A stretch of DNA of 64,000 bases from a virus, in the IMG/VR virus record IMGVR_UViG_3300025645_000042, positions 55,102 through 119,101 of that record. One strand, 5' to 3'. This document shows positions 49,749 to 57,761 of this stretch, one piece after another. The first letter of the stretch is position 1; each line of letters begins with the position of its first letter. The translations under genes were made by a program, and so were the position numbers. The notes below the pieces were generated by a model. It saw only the letters and a list, made by a program, of their open reading frames with translations. It did no database searches and was not told the DNA's origin.

Positions 49749-49755
49749 ATAAATA
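49749..49755 (-). promoter_or_regulatory. Candidate late promoter element (minus strand)
   Basis: TATTTAT on the minus strand, in TTATATTTATAT, 14 nt upstream of the ATG at 49734. Paired with a divergent element at 49772-49778. Confidence 0.5.
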
Positions 49756-49771
49756 TAAGTGAAAACATTAA

Positions 49772-49778
49772 TATTTAT
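49772..49778 (+). promoter_or_regulatory. Candidate late promoter element for the giant fibre
   Basis: TAATATTTATAT, 16 nt upstream of the ATG at 49795. A second TATTTAT at 49790-49796 overlaps the ATG itself and so is unlikely to be the functional one. Confidence 0.48.
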
Positions 49779-49794
49779 ATAAAAACATATATTT

Positions 49795-52700
49795 ATGCCT
49801 TTTGTTACAAAAGTAGATTATTCTGATAATAGACAAATAAAACAATTTCAATTAACCAACACTAACCTTTCTGGTACAACAGTATTTGGAATGGACTATA
49901 GTGGCTTAACTGGTGGGGTTAACGCAAGTAGTGTTGTAGTAACAGGTACATACGCTAATATTATATCAACATTTTCAGGGAATTCAACTACTACCACCTT
50001 CTTTTTTGGACAACCAGAAATGGTTCCAGGTGTTATAACATTAGAACCTATAACTAGTGCTAATAGTGGTGACACCCAAGTTGGTATAGGATATGAAGGT
50101 ATTAACCCTACAATTATTGATGGAAATACTGTTTATGGTGCTTACACTGGCTCCACGTTTGATTTAACAGTTACTTCAATTGAAGAAATTGGTGTTGACG
50201 AATGGACTGGGATAACAAATTCAATAACCGTAACATTATTAAGTGGCTCGTCATCTGATTTTATTGATAGAACAATATGGGTTGATGTAAAAGGTATAAC
50301 TAGAACAAAACGTTTAATATTAACAGATGAATTAGATAATGGTGACGGTAATTCAACTGTTTTAGGTAGAGATTTAGAAGGTAATGTCGTAGGAATACAA
50401 TTAAGTGGATTGACTGGTACAACTGGTGTAAGTAGCGATGATTATACAACTGGTGCTACATTTAATAATACAACAGGAATTATTGGATTTACTAGATTAT
50501 CAGGTGGTACATATAATGTTGATATTGGAATCACTTCAGGAGATACAACCAATTGGAATTCAGCTTACGGTGATACTATAACTGGAATGACTGTCACTGG
50601 GTCAGCAACCAAAACTATTACCCTTTTTCAAACTGATGGTGGTACGATAACTGCAAACTTTACTGATAATATAGGTGGAGTAGGTGGTTCTGGTGATGTG
50701 GTAACTGGTATGACATTTAATACGGGTAATGGTATACTAACTCTCACAACATTATCTGGTGATACAATTACGGAAGATTTGGATGGAAGATATTTAACTG
50801 GTAGTACCGAAGATTCTGGTACAACTATATTATCTTTAGATAATCCAATTGGGACATATTATGATATGGCAAGTGCAAATTCTGCAACTGGTTATACATT
50901 AAGTAATCAAGTATTAGGTGGTTGGGCTAAAGTATTAATCAACGCACCAAGTGAACCATCCGTAACTGGTGCAACACAAGAAGTTGGAAGTACCTTTATT
51001 GATAATACAGATATGTATCTAGTTGCATATCATGATGGGGTTATTGATAAATATTATTTTATTTTAAAGACTGGTGCAACGAGTGGTACAACAGATACAG
51101 ATGATTATGTAACTGGTGGTACATTTAATACATTAACTGGTGATTTAACTTTAACAAGATTATCAGGCGGTACAGTTATAACTAATTTAGATGATAGATA
51201 TTCATTAACTGGTCATACTCACCCTGAATATCTTACTGGATTCACTCAAACTGATGATTATGTAACTGGTGCAACATTTAACACTGGTGATGGTATATTA
51301 GAGTTTACAAGATTATCAGGTGGTACATTCAACGTAGATTTAGATGATAGATATAGCCTTACTGGACATACTCATTCTGAATATCTTACTGGATTCACTC
51401 AAACTGATGATTACCTAACGGGACATACATTTAATACAACAACTGGACTATTCGAATCAACGTTACAATCAGGTTCAACTGTTTCGGTTAATCTTGATGG
51501 TAGATATTCATTAACTGGTCACACTCATTCTGAATATCTTACTGGTTATACTGATACATTTGTTACTGGAAGTACATTTAATACTGGTGATGGTATTCTT
51601 GAGTTCACCAACACATCAGGTGGTACATTCAATGTAGATTTAGATGGTAGGTATCTTACAGGCTTCACCGAAACACCAAATACAGACGATTATCTTACAG
51701 GTCATACATTTAATACAACAACAGGGTTATTTGAGAGTACTCTACAATCAGGTTCAACAGTTTCAGTTAATTTAGATGGTAGGTATTTAGAAATATCGGC
51801 TTATACTGATAATTATGTAACTGGATTTACATATTCTTCAACTGGAAATACATTCACTATTCAGAGAAATAACGCTTTGAATGATTTGGATGTTGAAGTT
51901 AATACCTTTAGTGGTCTTACTATAACTAACGAATTATCTGCTTATAATGTTTCAGCAACAACAATCAATCCAGTTGATTTTATACAATTTAATACTGGTT
52001 ATACTGGAAATACCGTTGTCGAAGGGCGAATGTATTGGAGTGAAGATGACCAAACGATTGTTCTGGGCATGCACACCGCCAATGGAGATGTCTTACAACA
52101 AATAGGTCAAGAATTATATTATCTTATTAAAAATCAAAGTGGTTCTACAATAAATGATGGTAGGGTTGTTAGAGCTGCTGGCACATTGGGTTCTAGTGGT
52201 AGAATTTTAGGTGAGTATATGATTGCTGACGGTAGTATTGAAGAAAAGTATACGTTAGGGGTTGCAACACAAGATATACCAAATGGAGAAGATGGTTATG
52301 TTACTGAATTTGGTGTTGTTAGAGGTATTGATACGACTGGTTCACCTTATGGTGAAACTTGGAATGACGGAGATGTATTATGGGTTTCCGCAACAATTGC
52401 TGGTGGTTTGACTAATGTTGAACCTATAGGACCTAATTTAAAAATAGAAATTGCTATAGTTGTTCATAGTGACGCTAACGGTAGTATTTTTGTTAGACCA
52501 AATAGATACCCACATTTTCACGATTTACAAGAAGCGACTTGGAGTGGTGGTACTGAAAGTAATTTAGATATTATACAATGGAATGATAACCTTTCAGGTT
52601 GGACTATCACAAGTAACCCTACTTTTAATTCTATTTCAGCAACAACAATTAGTGGTGATACAATATATAGCGGTGGTACTAACTTAATAGAAATAATAAA

Positions 52701-55700
52701 TAATTCTAATACAGATGATTTTACAACTGGCGCAACTTGGAGTTCGGGAACTGAAATAATAGAATTTACTAGACTATCAGGTGGAACATATAATGTAGAC
52801 CTTTCAAATACATATTCATTAACTGGTCATACTCACCCTGAATATCTTACTGGATTCACTCAAACTGATGATTATTTAACTGGTCATACATTTAATACAT
52901 CAACTGGATTATTTGAAAGTACATTACAGAGTGGTTCAACAGTTTCAGTTAATTTAGATGGAAGATATTCATTAACTGGTCATACTCACCCTGAATATCT
53001 TACTGGATTCACTCAAACTGATGATTATGTAACTGGAAGTACATTTAATACTGGTAATGGTATATTAGAGTTTACAAGAATAAGTGGTGGTACGTTTAAT
53101 GTTGATTTGGATGGAAGATATTTAACTGGAAGTACCGAAGATTCAGGTACAACTGTCTTATCACTACATAATCCAGTTGGTACATATTATGATATGGTAA
53201 GTGCGAATTCTGCAACTGGATATACAATCAGTAATGAAGTGTTGGGTGGTTGGGCTAAAGTATTAATTAATGCTAGTGCTGAACCTACGGTTTCTGGTGC
53301 TACCAAAGAATCAAGTATTGAATTTGTATCAGGTGATGATATGTATTTAATTGCATATAATAACGGTGTTGGTAATAAATTTTATATTTTACCTACCACT
53401 GGAACCACAAGTGGTGGTACGGGTGGGTCGTTTGATGATGATTATGTTACTGGAAGTACATTTAATACTGGTGATGGTATTCTAGAATTCACAAGAATAT
53501 CAGGTGGTACATTCAATGTTGATTTGGATGGGAGATATTCATTAACTGGCCATACTCACCCACAATATCTTACTGGATTCACTCAAACTGATGATTATGT
53601 AACTGGAAGTACATTTAACACTGGGACAGGTGATTTAACTCTAATAAGATTATCAGGTGGGACAATTGTCACTAATTTAGATGATAGGTATTCATTAACT
53701 GGCCATACTCATGACATATCTGAAATAAGTGGTTATACTGATACATTTGTAACTGGAAGTACATTTAATACAACTAATGGAATTCTTGAGTTCACCAACA
53801 CATCAGGTGGTACATTCAATGTTGATTTAGATAATAGATATAGTCTCACAGGTCATACTCACGATTTAATTAGTAGAACTGTTGTGGTTGATGCCTCTAA
53901 TTTAGGTAATAGTGGGACTACTAAATCAAAAGTAATTAATTATATTAATTCTTTAGGATATAATAAACAAACAGATAATCCAGACTTATGGTTTAAAGTA
54001 AATCCAAATTATCTAATAAATGCTAATTTAACATTTGATGTTTCTGGTGAACCTTTAGGTTTAACTGTTTCTAGTGGTGGTACAATTTTATATATTAGTA
54101 GACATAACTCATCATTGGTTCAATATAATTTAAGTACACCTTGGGATGTGTCAACCGCAGTTCAGAACACTACCAATGCTACTTTAGGTCAAGGTGGTGG
54201 GTTACATATAACTTCAGATGGTATGCATATAGTATTTTCCAATGGTGATATTACCAGTGGTGATACTACAGTATATTTAATGACTTCTCCACATGATTTA
54301 ACTACTTTATCTGCTATAAGTACAACAGCACTTAGTGCATTTACTGGTGGGGCCCTTAAAGAATTATATATCACTGATGATGGTTTAGAATTTTATGCTA
54401 AAGCAAATACAGAGCTTATACATTATACATTATCAACTCCGTGGGATATTACTACCGCAACTGAAACTGATTCATGGACTAAATCTATAAATCATGGATT
54501 TACTTTTAATTCAGATTTAACTAAAGTTTATATAACTCAAAATGGGGATATTTTAGAAGTATATCCATTATCAAGTGCTGGTGATTTATCTACAGTTGGT
54601 TCACTTGAAAAGTCTATTGATTTGACTTCAGTTATCTCTGGCAATTTTAAAAAAATATTTTTATCACCAAATAATAAAAAACTTATTATCACAAGTTATT
54701 TAGAATCTCCAGATGTTATTACCCTTACATTAAATGTTGCAGATGAAATTGGCTCAATTTATGAAACTGATAATCCTGATTTAGTTATTGGTGACTCTTA
54801 TTATAGATTAATTAATTTTAGTGATGGTATAGTTTCTGGAGTAACAAATGATGACCTTGAAGAAATTGTAAATGGATTATCCACAAGTTTCTATGATTTA
54901 GATAATATCCCAGCATTATCCGATAATTATTTAACTGGTCATACATTTAATACAGCCACTGGTTTATTTGAATCAACTTTACAAAGTGGTGGAACTGTTT
55001 CAGTTAATCTTGATGGTAGATATTTACAAATTACTGGTAGTACTGGGGATGATTACCTTACAGGTGGTACATTTAATACATTAACAGGTGATTTAGATTT
55101 AACACTTCAAAGTGGTTCAACTGTTACGATTAATCTAGATGATAGATATTCATTAACTGGTCATACACACCCTGAATATATTACTGGAAGTACCACAGGA
55201 ACTGATGATTACCTAACTGGTCATACATTTAATACATCAACTGGATTATTTGAAAGTACATTACAGAGTGGTTCAACAGTTTCGGTTAATTTAGATGGAA
55301 GATACTTACTTTTATCCGCAACAACTGGTCAAGCTGCCTTAATATTCTCACCAACTGGAAATACAACAGGTATAATAAAAAGTGGAAGGACTGAAGCTAA
55401 TTATGGTGATATTGGGTTAGAGGCTGTAGATTTAAGTAATTCTATAACTCTTTCAGGGGTTTATGGTGCCACTGGGGACTATTCATTGGCAAGTGGGGAC
55501 CGCTCAACAGCTTCTGGGTTTGCTTCAGTTGCTTTAGGAAATGGTCCAACATCTACTGGAACATCAGCAACATCATTTGGGTTTTTAACTAATTCTTGGG
55601 GAAATGCTTCATTTGTAGGTGGATATTATTCATCTGCAAAAGGTGATTATTCAACTGCTTTTGGTTCTTTCAATAATGCGTTAGGGACTAATTCCACAGC

Positions 55701-56880
55701 TTTTGGTAATGCCACAACTGCGAATGGTTTATCTTCAATGGCATGGGGTAGTGCCACTAGTGCAAACGCTAGTTATTCAACTGCTTTTGGTGGTGATTCT
55801 GTTATTGCAAATGGTCAGTATTCAACAGCTAGTGGTAGGCATAATATAGCACCATCATATGGTGAAACAAATATTGGTTTATTTTCAACAACTGGAAATA
55901 CGATTGGAAATCCTAGTTCATGGGTTGGTGCAGATAGAATATTTAATGTGGGTAATGGCATAAATACTGGGTTACGTAGTGATGCTCTAACTATATTAAA
56001 ATATGGTGATGTAATTGCTCCTAGTTTAAGTATTGGTATAATAAATTCAGCTGACACAAGGGTATTAATTACAAAGGAATATGCTGATGCAAATTATTCA
56101 GGTGGAACTGGTGGTAGTAGTGACGATGATTATCTAACTGGTGGGACATTTAATGATTTAACTGGTGATTTAACTCTTAGTAGACTTTCAGGTGGAACAG
56201 TTGTCACTAATTTAGATAATAGATATCACCCTATTCATTTACCTATAACCCAAGCATCACATGGATTTAATATTGCAGATGCTGTTAGACTTGATGGTTC
56301 AACTTGGGTTTTGGCTATCGCTGATTCACCAGAAAATTCTGGAACATTAGGGTTAGTATCTGCTAGTGCTGATACCAATAACTTTACAATACAAACAAGT
56401 GGTGTATTTAGTGGTGGAACGTGGACTAGTGGCACTGATTATTTTTTAAGTAATACTGTAAGTGGTTCTGTTGTAACTGAACCAACTTATTTACTTAATG
56501 AAGTTAGACAATATATTGGTACTGCATTAAGTACTACTGAATTATTATTAGAGGTCGATTTAGGTGATGAGATTGTTGAGGATTTAGATAATTATATAGA
56601 AAATTTAAATGTGGTTAGTCCCCATAATATTAATTGGTATTATGAAACACATCGAATATCGTTGAGTGGAAATACTACGTTGACTGATTCTAATTTACCA
56701 ACTTCAGGTGTCTATAGTAAAGCAATTACTCTATACGTTGATGGTGATTTTACTTTAACATTACCAGCGGCTTGGCAAACTTATGTGACTGGAACATATG
56801 ATGGTACAACAATAAATCAAATTGTGGTAGAATATATAAAATCAGGTTTATACTGGGTTGATATTAATAGAGCAGACTAA
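49795..56880 (+). CDS. Giant modular tail fibre / adhesin, 2361 aa
   Basis: Receptor-binding or distal tail fibre built from repeats. Units of the form DDYVTGSTFNTGDGILEF, followed by a short LSGGTFNVDLDGRY, recur throughout, with nine SLTGHTH (HxH) motifs like the metal-binding sites of T4 gp37. Inserted domains: a globular module starting STEDSGTT twice (about residues 340-430 and 1112-1200), a conserved phage-fibre domain (about 735-908), a beta-propeller-like region with two STPWDxxTA repeats (about 1358-1655), a YadA-like head with SxAxG repeats (about 1895-2022), and a C-terminal block found in many phage fibres (about 2145-2270). The stop overlaps the next start. Late element upstream. 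Confidence 0.9.
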   Translation: MPFVTKVDYSDNRQIKQFQLTNTNLSGTTVFGMDYSGLTGGVNASSVVVTGTYANIISTFSGNSTTTTFFFGQPEMVPGVITLEPITSANSGDTQVGIGYEGINPTIIDGNTVYGAYTGSTFDLTVTSIEEIGVDEWTGITNSITVTLLSGSSSDFIDRTIWVDVKGITRTKRLILTDELDNGDGNSTVLGRDLEGNVVGIQLSGLTGTTGVSSDDYTTGATFNNTTGIIGFTRLSGGTYNVDIGITSGDTTNWNSAYGDTITGMTVTGSATKTITLFQTDGGTITANFTDNIGGVGGSGDVVTGMTFNTGNGILTLTTLSGDTITEDLDGRYLTGSTEDSGTTILSLDNPIGTYYDMASANSATGYTLSNQVLGGWAKVLINAPSEPSVTGATQEVGSTFIDNTDMYLVAYHDGVIDKYYFILKTGATSGTTDTDDYVTGGTFNTLTGDLTLTRLSGGTVITNLDDRYSLTGHTHPEYLTGFTQTDDYVTGATFNTGDGILEFTRLSGGTFNVDLDDRYSLTGHTHSEYLTGFTQTDDYLTGHTFNTTTGLFESTLQSGSTVSVNLDGRYSLTGHTHSEYLTGYTDTFVTGSTFNTGDGILEFTNTSGGTFNVDLDGRYLTGFTETPNTDDYLTGHTFNTTTGLFESTLQSGSTVSVNLDGRYLEISAYTDNYVTGFTYSSTGNTFTIQRNNALNDLDVEVNTFSGLTITNELSAYNVSATTINPVDFIQFNTGYTGNTVVEGRMYWSEDDQTIVLGMHTANGDVLQQIGQELYYLIKNQSGSTINDGRVVRAAGTLGSSGRILGEYMIADGSIEEKYTLGVATQDIPNGEDGYVTEFGVVRGIDTTGSPYGETWNDGDVLWVSATIAGGLTNVEPIGPNLKIEIAIVVHSDANGSIFVRPNRYPHFHDLQEATWSGGTESNLDIIQWNDNLSGWTITSNPTFNSISATTISGDTIYSGGTNLIEIINNSNTDDFTTGATWSSGTEIIEFTRLSGGTYNVDLSNTYSLTGHTHPEYLTGFTQTDDYLTGHTFNTSTGLFESTLQSGSTVSVNLDGRYSLTGHTHPEYLTGFTQTDDYVTGSTFNTGNGILEFTRISGGTFNVDLDGRYLTGSTEDSGTTVLSLHNPVGTYYDMVSANSATGYTISNEVLGGWAKVLINASAEPTVSGATKESSIEFVSGDDMYLIAYNNGVGNKFYILPTTGTTSGGTGGSFDDDYVTGSTFNTGDGILEFTRISGGTFNVDLDGRYSLTGHTHPQYLTGFTQTDDYVTGSTFNTGTGDLTLIRLSGGTIVTNLDDRYSLTGHTHDISEISGYTDTFVTGSTFNTTNGILEFTNTSGGTFNVDLDNRYSLTGHTHDLISRTVVVDASNLGNSGTTKSKVINYINSLGYNKQTDNPDLWFKVNPNYLINANLTFDVSGEPLGLTVSSGGTILYISRHNSSLVQYNLSTPWDVSTAVQNTTNATLGQGGGLHITSDGMHIVFSNGDITSGDTTVYLMTSPHDLTTLSAISTTALSAFTGGALKELYITDDGLEFYAKANTELIHYTLSTPWDITTATETDSWTKSINHGFTFNSDLTKVYITQNGDILEVYPLSSAGDLSTVGSLEKSIDLTSVISGNFKKIFLSPNNKKLIITSYLESPDVITLTLNVADEIGSIYETDNPDLVIGDSYYRLINFSDGIVSGVTNDDLEEIVNGLSTSFYDLDNIPALSDNYLTGHTFNTATGLFESTLQSGGTVSVNLDGRYLQITGSTGDDYLTGGTFNTLTGDLDLTLQSGSTVTINLDDRYSLTGHTHPEYITGSTTGTDDYLTGHTFNTSTGLFESTLQSGSTVSVNLDGRYLLLSATTGQAALIFSPTGNTTGIIKSGRTEANYGDIGLEAVDLSNSITLSGVYGATGDYSLASGDRSTASGFASVALGNGPTSTGTSATSFGFLTNSWGNASFVGGYYSSAKGDYSTAFGSFNNALGTNSTAFGNATTANGLSSMAWGSATSANASYSTAFGGDSVIANGQYSTASGRHNIAPSYGETNIGLFSTTGNTIGNPSSWVGADRIFNVGNGINTGLRSDALTILKYGDVIAPSLSIGIINSADTRVLITKEYADANYSGGTGGSSDDDYLTGGTFNDLTGDLTLSRLSGGTVVTNLDNRYHPIHLPITQASHGFNIADAVRLDGSTWVLAIADSPENSGTLGLVSASADTNNFTIQTSGVFSGGTWTSGTDYFLSNTVSGSVVTEPTYLLNEVRQYIGTALSTTELLLEVDLGDEIVEDLDNYIENLNVVSPHNINWYYETHRISLSGNTTLTDSNLPTSGVYSKAITLYVDGDFTLTLPAAWQTYVTGTYDGTTINQIVVEYIKSGLYWVDINRAD
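53561..53756 (+). repeat. 196-bp block shared with the second fibre (59194-59389)
   Basis: Near-identical direct repeat, 194 of 196 positions alike by eye. It ends at AACTGG, which is also the start of the next shared block in the second fibre. Confidence 0.85.
54933..55055 (+). repeat. 123-bp block shared with the second fibre (59384-59506)
   Basis: Identical over 123 bp by eye. In the second fibre it directly follows the 53561-type block, whereas here 1182 bp, including the propeller-like domain, lie between. Confidence 0.85.
55921..56116 (+). repeat. 196-bp block shared with the second fibre (60000-60195)
   Basis: 195 of 196 positions alike by eye. Encodes the DRIFNVGNG to KEYADANYSGGTGG region after the YadA-like head. 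Confidence 0.85.
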
Positions 56881-57734
56881 TGAGAAAGAAACCCTTTTTT
56901 AATGGAAATCCACTACCTAATACATTTATTGGGGGTGTTGGTGCGTCATCTGTTACAAGTACAACAGCTTTGGCTAGTAAATTATCAATATTATCACATC
57001 AAATAAAAAATTTTAAAATTGATAATAATAATAATGTTTCTTGCTACATAAACAGAAATTATTCAATCAATAGCACTGCATGGTCAACAGATTCTATCAT
57101 AACATATTATATAGATATAGGTGGGAATTGCACATATTTAAACACATTTGCATTTCAAAATGCTTTTAACCCAGCCACACGTAAAACATTGATATTTCCA
57201 AATGTAACTGGATGTGATGTTAGAATTGTTTCAGGTGGTGGGGCTGGAACAAGAAATAAATTAGGTATTATATGTCTACCACAATTAGAACCAATAGGTG
57301 GTTCTGGGACAACAAATGATAATAATTTTAGTTGGGCAGATTTCTTCTATAACGTATATGTTCATTCGGGAAATACAATAAATAATGCTGGTGGTGTTGA
57401 CGCTGATATTAGTAGTCCAATATCTTCTAATATTGGGACTTATATTAAGTATTCAGATAATCTCGATAAACCAAGTGGTGCAACAGGGCTATATACTGTA
57501 AGCGCAACCACAAGTTCTATAGAATTAGCGTGGAATTCCGTTACACATACTAATATTATTGATTATTATGTGGTATTTGGTGATGGAGTGATAAAAGGGA
57601 CCCCAAATTCATCAACATCACTTAATGTAACTGGATTATCATCAGGTACAACGTATGAGTTTAAAATATTGGTTATAGATGAAATGGGTAATAATAGTAA
57701 TTTTAGTAATGTTTATAGTGGAAGTACGTTATAA
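56880..57734 (+). CDS. Tail-fibre-associated protein with C-terminal fibronectin III domain
   Basis: 284 residues. The N-terminal 190 residues are not recognised; a beta-rich stretch contains SCYINRNYSINSTAWSTD and Asn/Gly-rich loops (FPNVTGCDVRIVSGGGAG). The C-terminal 90 residues form an FN3 domain (SGATGLYTVSATTSSIELAW, then a TNIIDYYVVFGDG strand, then GLSSGTTYEFKILVIDEMGN). FN3 and Ig-like domains on phage virions bind host surface sugars weakly. Its ATG overlaps the stop of the giant fibre. It is probably a fibre adaptor or adhesin. Confidence 0.8.
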   Translation: MRKKPFFNGNPLPNTFIGGVGASSVTSTTALASKLSILSHQIKNFKIDNNNNVSCYINRNYSINSTAWSTDSIITYYIDIGGNCTYLNTFAFQNAFNPATRKTLIFPNVTGCDVRIVSGGGAGTRNKLGIICLPQLEPIGGSGTTNDNNFSWADFFYNVYVHSGNTINNAGGVDADISSPISSNIGTYIKYSDNLDKPSGATGLYTVSATTSSIELAWNSVTHTNIIDYYVVFGDGVIKGTPNSSTSLNVTGLSSGTTYEFKILVIDEMGNNSNFSNVYSGSTL

Positions 57735-57749
57735 TAAAATTTAAAAACA

Positions 57750-57756
57750 TATTTAT
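57750..57756 (+). promoter_or_regulatory. Candidate late promoter element for the second fibre
   Basis: AACATATTTATAG, only 5 nt upstream of the ATG at 57762, implying a leaderless or nearly leaderless transcript. Confidence 0.48.
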
Positions 57757-57761
57757 AGTTA

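Noticed and set aside
49790-49796. Second TATTTAT before the giant fibre
   Set aside because: It overlaps the ATG, so a transcript from it would lack the start codon.
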